A DNA stretch of 18,047 nucleotides. Source: Desulfuromusa sp. (GTDB lineage: Bacteria; Desulfobacterota; Desulfuromonadia; Desulfuromonadales; Geopsychrobacteraceae). The notes below the pieces were generated by a model. That model was not told the origin of the DNA and did not search any database. It was given only the letters and a program-made list of their open reading frames with translations. The position numbers and the translations under genes were made by a program. This document shows, in pieces, positions 6,938 through 14,018 of this stretch. How positions within the stretch are numbered: position 1 is the first letter of the stretch; every line of letters starts with the position of its first letter. The stretch is from positions 1 to 18,047 of the forward strand of contig JAGGWI010000284.1 of the NCBI GenBank assembly GCA_021157505.1, in the 5' to 3' direction.

Positions 6938-8020
6938 TTATTTAGTCAGCAAATTCAGAAACTTACCATTGATATAGTAAATCTCCCGCCCAATTTTGAT
7001 GGCCTCAAGCACGCCTATTCGTTCAAGCTCCTTAAGGTAGCTTGAGGCCGTCTGCCGCTGTGCGATTCCTGCTTCTTCCAAAAAGCGAATTTTACAGTAC
7101 GGCTGGCGATAAAGAAGTTCCAGAAGATCTTTACTGTAAATTTTGGGTAGTTCAGTTCGCACCTTTTCAATATCAGCCTGTAACATATCCCGGATGTCGA
7201 GAATCCGCTGACGTGTTTCACGGGCTGTCTTTTCGATGGCCTGGAGCATGTAGAGAATCCAAGATTCCCATTTACCTTTCTCGGTTATCTGGCGCAAACC
7301 AATGTAGTAGTCGTTTTTATTCTCGATGATGTAACGACTCAAATAGAGGATTGGAATATCAAGCAGATTTTGCTCAATCAGATAGAGGATATTCAAAATG
7401 CGTCCAGTTCGGCCATTGCCATCGGTGAAAGGGTGGATCGCCTCGAACTGGTAATGAATCACCGCCAGCTTGACCAGAGGGTCGATACCATCCTCCGTGT
7501 AGATAAACTTTTCAAGATTGGCCAGTTTGTCACGCAGAACTGCTTCCCCCTCTGGCGGCGTGTAGATTACCTCTCCGCGACTGTTCGCCAGTTTCGTCCC
7601 CGGCGTTTTTCGCACCCCGGCATTGCTCTTCTTGATGATCTGGAACAGTTCCTCAAAGAGGTTGGTTGTCAAGGGACGATTTTGATCACGAATGTTACTG
7701 AACCCGTGCCAAAGAGCCTCGTTGTAGCGTAAAACCTCCTTGGTATGTGAATCTGTTTTTCCTCCCTGATTGGCAAAAGCACGATACAATTCATCGTTAG
7801 TAGTAACGATATTTTCAATTTCGGAAGAGAGTTTCGCTTCTTGCAGACCAATCGACTGGATAAGAACGGCTTGGTTCGGCACCAGCTCCCCAGCTCCTTT
7901 CAACTCGGCCAGAGCCTTGTTAGCAGCTATCGCCAGCTTGAGAACAGCCTTGCTCTCCAGATCAAATGGCAGCGGTAATTCTGGTAAATCATTGTAAGGC
8001 TGTTGTGGATCAAAGGCCAT
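6938..8020 (-). CDS. Fic-domain AMP-transferase with winged-helix tail (SoFic-like)
   Basis: Predicted AMPylase that moves AMP from ATP to a hydroxyl of a target protein. Domains in order: a Fic N-terminal helical region with the autoinhibitory motif S65-SEI-E69-N70, of the [S/T]xxxE[G/N] type, whose Glu blocks ATP binding; the Fic core with intact HPFTDGNGRTGR (196-207, catalytic His196); and a C-terminal winged-helix domain (about 292-360, LEEAGIAQRQTASSYLKELE). The inhibitory helix lies before the Fic core, as in class II proteins such as Shewanella SoFic, which has a similar length. The ATG at 8018-8020 is chosen over one 14 codons upstream because AAGGAG lies 7 nt before it. No separate antitoxin gene is visible, as expected for class II. 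The upstream TGTCGA dyad could be its own operator. Confidence 0.9.
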   Translation of the reverse strand: MAFDPQQPYNDLPELPLPFDLESKAVLKLAIAANKALAELKGAGELVPNQAVLIQSIGLQEAKLSSEIENIVTTNDELYRAFANQGGKTDSHTKEVLRYNEALWHGFSNIRDQNRPLTTNLFEELFQIIKKSNAGVRKTPGTKLANSRGEVIYTPPEGEAVLRDKLANLEKFIYTEDGIDPLVKLAVIHYQFEAIHPFTDGNGRTGRILNILYLIEQNLLDIPILYLSRYIIENKNDYYIGLRQITEKGKWESWILYMLQAIEKTARETRQRILDIRDMLQADIEKVRTELPKIYSKDLLELLYRQPYCKIRFLEEAGIAQRQTASSYLKELERIGVLEAIKIGREIYYINGKFLNLLTK

Positions 8021-8046
8021 GCGGGTCTCCTTCTGGAAGTAATAAT

Positions 8047-8098
8047 GTGTCGAAATAATCACCTTCTTTCGACATATTCTGAGTATATGTCGATTTGA
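8047..8098. promoter_or_regulatory. Operator-like TGTCGA module upstream of fic
   Basis: TCGACATAT (8069-8077) and ATATGTCGA (8085-8093) form a perfect 9-bp inverted repeat with a 7-nt spacer. A third half-site, GTGTCGAA, lies at 8047-8054. The module starts 27 nt before the fic ATG, a position suited to a repressor. A related module lies at 6856-6907. The regulator is unknown; the winged helix of the Fic protein is one candidate (inference). Confidence 0.55.
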
Positions 8099-8111
8099 TC
8101 ACCATATCCAG

Positions 8112-8228
8112 CTATTTAACTAGGTTTCTCCAGCTTTTCCAGTACCCACTCCGCATAGCACTCGGCAACAAATGAGCGTATCTTTCAATCATAGTCATAC
8201 CGAAAGGTCCGATGGAAGTGATACAAAT
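8112..8228 (-). pseudogene. Remnant of a tyrosine recombinase C-terminus
   Basis: The minus strand reads MTMIERYAHLLPSAMRS near 8145-8200. This follows the end of tyrosine recombinases, where the Tyr of RYAHL (codon 8178-8180) is the catalytic nucleophile. The frame is open only from a TAA at 8229-8231 to a TAG at 8112-8114. No Arg-His-x-x-Arg part is present upstream before the tRNA gene. After AMRS the other frame gives VLEKLEKPS and a TAA (8116-8118), which fits the family tail better, so a frameshift is likely. There is no start codon with a ribosome site. It lies at the 3' side of tRNA-Leu(UAA), where integrases of tRNA-targeting islands sit. The match is short and from memory, so it is tentative. 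Confidence 0.45.
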
Positions 8229-8308
8229 TTACCTACTTACCCAAAACAAAACGACATCGAACTCAAAATATGGACGCCCCACTCAAAGATTCGAGCCCAT
8301 AGAAAGCA

Positions 8309-8345
8309 AAAACGGATAGTCAGCAAATTGCCAACTATCCGTTTT
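8309..8345 (-). terminator. Rho-independent terminator of tRNA-Leu
   Basis: Arms at 8309-8320 and 8334-8345 (AAAACGGATAGT and its complement) form a perfect 12-bp stem with a 13-nt loop. On the minus strand the stem ends in five T. It starts 6 nt after the tRNA 3' end. Confidence 0.85.
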
Positions 8346-8350
8346 CATTA

Positions 8351-8437
8351 TGGTACCCGAGACGAGAATCGAACTCGTACAGGGTTGCCCCCGAGGGATT
8401 TTAAGTCCCTTGCGTCTACCAGTTCCGCCACCCGGGC
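8351..8437 (-). tRNA. tRNA-Leu (anticodon UAA)
   Basis: This 87-nt gene on the minus strand runs from GCCCGGGTGGCGGAACTGG to an encoded CCA. Acceptor arms GCCCGGG and CTCGGGT pair with G1-U72 and one further G-U. The anticodon stem AGGGA/TCCCT encloses CTTAAAA, giving anticodon TAA (plus-strand 8401-8403), which reads UUA codons. The long variable arm and the T-arm ACGAG-TTCGATT-CTCGT are typical of class II tRNA-Leu, and discriminator A73 fits leucine. It has its own promoter and terminator and sits directly downstream of pilR. Tyrosine recombinases often insert at the 3' end of tRNA-Leu genes, and the remnant at 8112-8228 lies on that side. Confidence 0.97.
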
Positions 8438-8448
8438 ATGAATGGGCT

Positions 8449-8476
8449 ATATTAATGATTCCTGTCCTACTGTCAA
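8449..8476 (-). promoter_or_regulatory. Sigma-70-type promoter of tRNA-Leu
   Basis: On the minus strand a perfect -35 box TTGACA (8471-8476) is followed after 16 nt by TAATAT (8449-8454), 11 nt before the mature tRNA 5' end. The tRNA can therefore be transcribed independently of pilR. Confidence 0.65.
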
Positions 8477-8513
8477 CTTTAATTTGCAAGTCCAATAGCC
8501 ACCTTGCCTTATT

Positions 8514-9899
8514 TTAACCATCATCACCTATTCCCAGCTTTCCAAGACGATAGCGGATTGAACGGAAATTGATTCCCAGCAGCTCTGCTGCCCGTTTTCT
8601 CACCCCGCCCGATTTCTCCAGCGCTTGAAGAAGCACGGTTCTTTCCAGATCTTCCAACCACTTTTCCAGATCAAAATCAGCGTCTGGAAGATCGCCTATC
8701 AAGCCGCACAGATTGCGATTTTTATTTTTAACCTGATCCGGTAAACAGTCGACCGTTAACTCATCACTTTCACCCAGCACCACACAGCGTTCGACTAAAT
8801 TTTCCAGTTCCCGAACATTACCCGGCCAATCGTAGTTAAGTAATAACTCCAGTGCCTGTTTCTGAATCGGATACTCCCCTTCACCTTTCAGACGTTGATA
8901 AAATTTATTGATCAAGAGGGGAATATCATCCTGTCTCGACCGTAACGGGGGAAGTTCAATAGAAACAACATTCAAGCGGTAGAATAGATCCTCGCGAAAG
9001 CTACCCTCTTTAATCATTTCAGCTAAATCCTGATTGGTTGCTGCGACCAATCTGATATTCAGTGGAATATTGCTGGTTCCTCCAACCCGGCGAAATTCGC
9101 GCTCTTGAAGAACGCGCAATAACTTTACCTGCATCCCCATAGGTAATTCACCAATTTCATCCAAAAACAGGGTGCCATTATCAGCGGACTCAAACAGTCC
9201 CTCTTTGCGTCTATCGGCACCGGTAAACGCCCCTTTTTCATGGCCGAACAATTCACTTTCCAGTAAATTTTCGGGGATAGCCCCACAGTTGATCGGGACA
9301 AAGGGGTGCTTTTTTCGGTCACTGTTTAAATGTAATGCCTGAGCAACCAATTCCTTTCCCGTACCACTTTCACCTGTAATCAGTACATTTGCCTGACTTG
9401 GGGCAACTCGCTCTAACAGGGCAATCAATTTAGACATAGCCGGGCTTTTTCCAGTCAAATTCTGAAAAGAAGACCGCTGTCCAAGTTGCTGTTTAAGGCG
9501 CCGATTTTCCTGCTGGAGTTGTTTCCTCTCCAGAGCATTTTTGATCACCAGTCGGATTTCTTCATTTTTAAATGGCTTGGTAATATAATCGTAGGCACCC
9601 AGTTTCATCGCCTCAACGGCCTCTTCAGTCGAGGAGAATGCGGTAATCATCATCACCGTGACATCATTATCCTGCTCACGCAATTTGCGTAATAATTCAA
9701 TACCCGTCACCCTGGGCATCTGAATATCAGAAATGACCAGATCATAATTATTTTCCTGAGCCATTGTAAAAGCCACCGCGCCATCTTCTGCCTGATCAAC
9801 CTGATACCCTTCCCGTTGGAGCAAAATTGACAACATGGTACGTAAGCTATTTTCATCATCAACAACAAGTATTCGATACAGATTCTTTTCAGTAGCCAT
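8514..9899 (-). CDS. pilR: Sigma-54-dependent response regulator PilR
   Basis: An NtrC-type activator of 461 residues. The receiver domain (8-120) has acidic Asp14/Asp15, phospho-acceptor Asp58 (VISDIQMP), Thr86 and Lys108. The AAA+ domain (about 147-380) has Walker A GESGTGKE (176-183), the sigma-54 contact loop GAFTGA (223-228) and Walker B GTLFLDE (242-248). A Fis-type helix-turn-helix closes the protein (about 428-456, GVRKRAAELLGINFRSIRYRL). With PilS it would activate sigma-54 transcription of pilin genes. The ATG is 2 nt after the pilS stop and GAAGAAGG precedes it, so translation is coupled. I identify it as PilR rather than another NtrC-type protein from the pilB-T-C-S context. No pilA follows it; tRNA-Leu does. 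Confidence 0.95.
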   Translation of the reverse strand: MATEKNLYRILVVDDENSLRTMLSILLQREGYQVDQAEDGAVAFTMAQENNYDLVISDIQMPRVTGIELLRKLREQDNDVTVMMITAFSSTEEAVEAMKLGAYDYITKPFKNEEIRLVIKNALERKQLQQENRRLKQQLGQRSSFQNLTGKSPAMSKLIALLERVAPSQANVLITGESGTGKELVAQALHLNSDRKKHPFVPINCGAIPENLLESELFGHEKGAFTGADRRKEGLFESADNGTLFLDEIGELPMGMQVKLLRVLQEREFRRVGGTSNIPLNIRLVAATNQDLAEMIKEGSFREDLFYRLNVVSIELPPLRSRQDDIPLLINKFYQRLKGEGEYPIQKQALELLLNYDWPGNVRELENLVERCVVLGESDELTVDCLPDQVKNKNRNLCGLIGDLPDADFDLEKWLEDLERTVLLQALEKSGGVRKRAAELLGINFRSIRYRLGKLGIGDDG

Positions 9900-9901
9900 T
9901 C

Positions 9902-11533
9902 TTAACCTTCTTCCGGAGTAAAGAGGAGAGAAAATCTGGCACCGCCAGCAGCCCCCTTCTCAACAGTGACCATTCCACCATGTGATTCTACAACCGAGTA
10001 AACAGAGGCCAAGCCGAGCCCAGTCCCCTTCTCTTTTGTCGAAAAAAATGGCTCAAAGATACGACCTTTAATTTCATCAGCAATACCCGGACCACTATCT
10101 TCAATAATAATGGTGGGGACTCCATTTTCTTCAACGCTGAAAATCAACCGCCCCTGGCTTTGCATCGCCTCAGCAGCGTTGATACTCAAATCCCATAAAG
10201 CCTGCAATATCAGGCTTCGATCCAGAACAAGATAAAATTCATCTGGATAAACCTGGGTGATTTCAATCCCTTTGAAACGGGGATCTGTAGCAAGCATATC
10301 AACCAGTTGATCGAGAATAGAAGCAACATTCACAGATTCTTTCACCGGTTCTTTAGGCTTGGCAAATTCAAGAAAATCGGTTAATAGACCATTGAGACGC
10401 TCAGCTTCTTTGACCACAATTCCCATCAAACGAAGATCATCAGGCTGAACCGTTTCAGCCTCCATTAACAACTGAACAGAGCCACTGATGGACGCGAGGG
10501 GGTTGCGAATTTCATGCGCCATTCCGGCAGCCAAGCGGCCAACAGCTGCCAGACGATCGGTCCGCTTTAAATCTTCTTCGGTTTTTTTCAACTGCGTTAA
10601 ATCCTGAAAAGTTACTAAAACCCCAAGATTTTCCCCTTGACTCCCTTTAGCTGGAGTTGTCGCATAACCAAGTATAAGATTTTCTCCATTGTCCCTGACA
10701 AAGTAACCTTCAGACCGTTTGAGTGGCGTTAAGATCACAGTGGAGTCCAACGATAAGCCCGGAAACATTTCAGCAGCTTCTTTATCATAAACATCCTGCA
10801 ACGACCATCCGGTGATAATGGTAGCTGCCCGGTTAAAGGAGCGGATTTTTCCTCTGGAATTTATCAACATGAGTCCACTGCTGATGTGAGACAGAATCGT
10901 CTGATTCATTTTTTTCAACTCAGCATAATCAATAGTTTTAAGCTGTAACTCTTTTTCGCTCTGTCGCCAGCGTTCTGCAAGAGTACCACTGAGGATTGAG
11001 GTTAAAAAAAAGGCAACACCATGTACAAATAATGCCGAAAAGAAAGTCCCATCAGGAACGGAACGAAATAAATTAATCGGCTGCAGATAGTTGAAAAATT
11101 GGAGGTTGAGTATTCCACCGAACATGATAACTGCGCATGCAGCGGCCAGAACGGTCGAACGACGTGACAATAAGAAGCTTGCAGAGACGATAACTAACAG
11201 ATATGCAAAGGAAAAAACACTTTCAACTCCTCCAGTCAGAAGAATCAAAACAGAGACAAACAATAAGTCCCAGACTATCTGTAACTGGGAAAAAAAATCG
11301 GTGTTGGATATTTTTTTAAGGAAGAGTGCTGAAACTAAAGCCTCAGCATAGGCGATGACAATCAGCAGAAATAAAGGTTGGATAAGGGGACGATTGGCGC
11401 TCCCTTTCAGGTAAAAAATTGCCGCCCCACCCAGCAGAAGCGTAATAACCGCAGTTCGACAGATTAAGTACCAGGTCAAACCGCGGTTATCAGTTTTCAT
11501 CACCCTTTTTTTCAAAGTCTCCGAGGTGGACAT
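9902..11533 (-). CDS. pilS: Sensor histidine kinase PilS
   Basis: The membrane kinase partner of PilR, 543 residues. About six hydrophobic segments lie between residues 20 and 185, the usual PilS sensor, which in Pseudomonas senses pilin in the membrane. A coiled linker (about 188-212) and a PAS domain (about 208-315) follow. The HisKA domain has the phospho-acceptor His340 in AAGMAHEIRNPLASISGS. The ATPase domain shows the N box (Asn452 in SINAAEAM), G1 DSGPGI (479-484), the F box FEPFF (493-497) and G2 GTGLGL (503-508), so it looks active. Its ATG overlaps the pilC stop as TAATG, indicating coupled translation. An in-frame Met12 is an alternative start, but the overlap favours the first. 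Confidence 0.95.
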   Translation of the reverse strand: MSTSETLKKRVMKTDNRGLTWYLICRTAVITLLLGGAAIFYLKGSANRPLIQPLFLLIVIAYAEALVSALFLKKISNTDFFSQLQIVWDLLFVSVLILLTGGVESVFSFAYLLVIVSASFLLSRRSTVLAAACAVIMFGGILNLQFFNYLQPINLFRSVPDGTFFSALFVHGVAFFLTSILSGTLAERWRQSEKELQLKTIDYAELKKMNQTILSHISSGLMLINSRGKIRSFNRAATIITGWSLQDVYDKEAAEMFPGLSLDSTVILTPLKRSEGYFVRDNGENLILGYATTPAKGSQGENLGVLVTFQDLTQLKKTEEDLKRTDRLAAVGRLAAGMAHEIRNPLASISGSVQLLMEAETVQPDDLRLMGIVVKEAERLNGLLTDFLEFAKPKEPVKESVNVASILDQLVDMLATDPRFKGIEITQVYPDEFYLVLDRSLILQALWDLSINAAEAMQSQGRLIFSVEENGVPTIIIEDSGPGIADEIKGRIFEPFFSTKEKGTGLGLASVYSVVESHGGMVTVEKGAAGGARFSLLFTPEEG

Positions 11534-12750
11534 TAACCGCCCGCAACACCTGCCAGTTTAAAGATCGGCAGATACATAGCGATAACCAGACCACCGACAG
11601 TAGTTCCCAAAAACAGCATCAATAGTGGTTCCATCATGGCGGTTAAATTCCCAACCGCGTCATCAACTTCATCATCATAAAAATCAGCAATCTTCTCCAG
11701 CATGGTATCCAGTGCACCTGCCTGTTCACCAACTGCAATCATTTGACAGACCATCGCCGGGAAGACTCCTGATTCCGCCAACGGCTCAGCAATAGTCTTC
11801 CCTTCACTGATACTGGATGCAACCTTGGCAATCGCTTTTTCTACGGTTCGGTTACCCGCTGTCCTCCTGACAATATCCAGACCATCAAGAATTGGCACCC
11901 CGCTGGAAATCATTGTTGAGAGTGTCCGGGCAAATTTAGCGACGGCAACCTTACGGATTAAAATTCCAAAGATTGGTGCCTTCAAGGCCCAGTGATCAAT
12001 GAAGTCTCGACCTTTATTGGTTGCGTAGATTTTTTTAGTTATAAAAACAATAGCGAACCCCCCCCCGATAATAAGGAGGATATAATCTTGGATAAAATCA
12101 CTTATACCGATAACTATCTGTGTCGGTAGCGGTAAAGCAGCACCAAAATCTTCAAACATTGCTGAAAACGAGGGGATAACAAAGATCAGGATGACGGCAA
12201 TAACCACCACGGCAATACCGATGATGGTGACCGGGTAGGTCATGGCACTTTTGACCTGCTTTTTCAGCTTTAATGCTTTTTCAATATAAACTGCCAGCCG
12301 GTTCAGGATAGTATCAAGAATACCACCAACTTCACCTGCCGCGATCAGATTAACGTAAAGTTCGTTAAACGCTTTGGGGTGCTTTTTTAAGGCATCAGCA
12401 AAGGTTGCGCCGCCCTCAACATCCTCTTTGACCTTAAGGAGAATCACTTTAAAGGTCTTATTATCCTGCTGCGAGGAGAGAATATCCAGACACTGAACCA
12501 ATGGCAGTCCAGCGTCAATCATGGTAGCAAACTGACGGGTAAAAACAACAATATCCTTGGTTGTAATTTTGGGTTGCAGAAAGCCGATATTCAACTCTAT
12601 ATTTAACCCTTTTCCCGCTTCCTTTACTTTACTAGCCTGCACCCCCTGACGCCGCAAACTTGCCATAACCGCAGCTTCACTAGCAGCCTCCATGGTCCCT
12701 TTTGTACTTTTCCCATCACGTGCCCGACCTGCCCAAGCAAAGGTTGGCAT
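11533..12750 (-). CDS. pilC: Type IV pilus inner-membrane platform protein PilC
   Basis: A 405-residue polytopic protein of the GspF/PilC family, on which PilB and PilT act to add or remove pilins. Two related T2SSF domains lie at about 68-195 and 270-395, each with the pattern FxRxLxxMxxxGxPxLxxLxI (FTRQFATMIDAGLPLVQCLD at 70-89 and FARTLSTMISSGVPILDGLD at 273-292) and an internal AxGExxGxLDTxL motif (137-148, 339-350). Three hydrophobic membrane segments lie near 173-193, 220-238 and 375-397. AAAGGGG precedes the ATG by 7 nt. The gene is 85 nt after pilT and its stop overlaps the pilS start. Full length. Confidence 0.96.
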   Translation of the reverse strand: MPTFAWAGRARDGKSTKGTMEAASEAAVMASLRRQGVQASKVKEAGKGLNIELNIGFLQPKITTKDIVVFTRQFATMIDAGLPLVQCLDILSSQQDNKTFKVILLKVKEDVEGGATFADALKKHPKAFNELYVNLIAAGEVGGILDTILNRLAVYIEKALKLKKQVKSAMTYPVTIIGIAVVVIAVILIFVIPSFSAMFEDFGAALPLPTQIVIGISDFIQDYILLIIGGGFAIVFITKKIYATNKGRDFIDHWALKAPIFGILIRKVAVAKFARTLSTMISSGVPILDGLDIVRRTAGNRTVEKAIAKVASSISEGKTIAEPLAESGVFPAMVCQMIAVGEQAGALDTMLEKIADFYDDEVDDAVGNLTAMMEPLLMLFLGTTVGGLVIAMYLPIFKLAGVAGG

Positions 12751-12835
12751 GATCTACCCCTTTCCATTTACATTGATCGTTAAATGTTGAAACAATGCTA
12801 CTCTCTTAAAAAAATATGTGGTTTAAACCCTCAAA

Positions 12836-13948
12836 TTATCTTCCACGACCAGGGTTGATAGCCTTTTTTCGACCAAGAGCTGAAGCAGGATTGGCAAACA
12901 TCTGCTTCAGTTCATCTATATCGTGGGAACGGGCCAGTGCATCATCCTGTGTAATTTCCCGAGAATGGGCTAGCAGAAACAGTGATTGATTTAACGTCTG
13001 CATTGCAAACTTATCCTGCCCAATCTGCATCTGTGAATAAATCTGATGAATCTTATCCTCCCGAATCAAATTTCGGATCGCGGCATTCGGCACCATCACC
13101 TCCAGGGCCATACAACGCCCTTTTCCACTTGCCAGCGGCATCAAAGTCTGCGACAAGACCCCTTCCAGAACAAAAGAAAGCTGGGTTCTTACTTGTGACT
13201 GTTGGGTATCTGGAAAAACATCGATAATCCGGTTCATGGTCTGCACACAGGAATTAGTGTGCAAAGTCGCAAAGCAGAGGTGACCCGTTTCAGCAATGGT
13301 CAACGCGGCCTCAATCGTTTCAATATCTCTCAATTCCCCCAGTAGAACCACATCAGGATCCTGACGTAATATATACTTCAGGGCTTTTTTGAATGATTGG
13401 GTATCTGCCCCGACTTCCCGCTGATTAACAAGACATTTTTTATGCGGGTGCAGATATTCAATCGGATCCTCAATGGTAATTATGTGTTCACTGCGTTCGT
13501 TGTTGATTGCATCAATAATGGCCGCAAGGGTTGTTGTCTTACCACTCCCGGTCGGTCCCGTCACCAGAATCAACCCGCGCGGTTTTTTAGACAGAGCCCT
13601 GACAACCTCTGGTAGCTTTAGATCATCAAAACTTTTGATATCAAAAGGAATGGCTCGAAAAGCACCCGAAACCGCTCCCCGCTGTACAAATATATTTCCC
13701 CGGAATCGAGATAATCCTTTAACCCCGAAAGAGAGGTCAAGTTCATTTTCTTCTTCAAATTTACGCTTCTGTGCATCGGTCAGAACGCTGTAGCAAATCT
13801 GCTTGGTTTCGGCTGAGGTTAAAGGCTCATCGCTGGTGGAGTTCATCTGCCCATCGATCCGGATCTGTGGAGATATTCCGGTTGATATGTGCAGATCAGA
13901 AGCACCCCGTTCAATCATTAATTTAAGCAATTGGTGCATATTAGCCAT
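12836..13948 (-). CDS. pilT: Type IV pilus retraction ATPase PilT
   Basis: A cytosolic hexameric ATPase that powers pilus retraction and twitching, 370 residues, usual length. The N-terminal PAS-like domain has the SDLHIS motif (17-22). The RecA-like core shows Walker A GPTGSGKT (131-138), the Asp box IITIEDPIEYLH (156-167), Walker B DPDVVLLGELRD with Glu205, and the His box TGHLCFATLHTNS (221-233). The C-terminal AIRNLIRE (290-297) is the PilT-specific motif, separating it from PilB and PilU. Geobacter has several PilT paralogues; the position between pilB and pilC corresponds to the pilT4 locus of G. sulfurreducens (from memory). AAGGGAAG precedes the ATG. Confidence 0.96.
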   Translation of the reverse strand: MANMHQLLKLMIERGASDLHISTGISPQIRIDGQMNSTSDEPLTSAETKQICYSVLTDAQKRKFEEENELDLSFGVKGLSRFRGNIFVQRGAVSGAFRAIPFDIKSFDDLKLPEVVRALSKKPRGLILVTGPTGSGKTTTLAAIIDAINNERSEHIITIEDPIEYLHPHKKCLVNQREVGADTQSFKKALKYILRQDPDVVLLGELRDIETIEAALTIAETGHLCFATLHTNSCVQTMNRIIDVFPDTQQSQVRTQLSFVLEGVLSQTLMPLASGKGRCMALEVMVPNAAIRNLIREDKIHQIYSQMQIGQDKFAMQTLNQSLFLLAHSREITQDDALARSHDIDELKQMFANPASALGRKKAINPGRGR

Positions 13949-13984
13949 AAAACTTCCCTTAATTTATTTAACTATCACGGTAGA

Positions 13985-14005
13985 GGACTGACCTTCGGTC
14001 TGTCC
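13985..14005. other. Compact hairpin in the pilB-pilT gap
   Basis: GGACTGACC (13985-13993) and GGTCTGTCC (13997-14005) form a 9-bp stem with one mismatch and a TTC loop, 14 nt after the pilB stop. There is no T run. It may be an mRNA processing or stability element between the two ATPase genes. Confidence 0.35.
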
Positions 14006-14018
14006 CCGGATAAATTCA

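Noticed and set aside
8021..8062. Fourteen extra N-terminal codons of fic
   Set aside because: The longer form would contain the AAGGAG ribosome site of the ATG at 8018-8020 and has no good site of its own.
8172..8441. Plus-strand reading frame across the tRNA-Leu gene
   Set aside because: It runs antisense through the tRNA and its terminator, with no ribosome site and low-complexity composition. It is a chance frame.
8438..8513. Short pilA or prepilin-like ORF after pilR
   Set aside because: The 76-nt gap contains only the tRNA promoter. No prepilin leader (G-F-T-L-x-E type) can be read in any frame.
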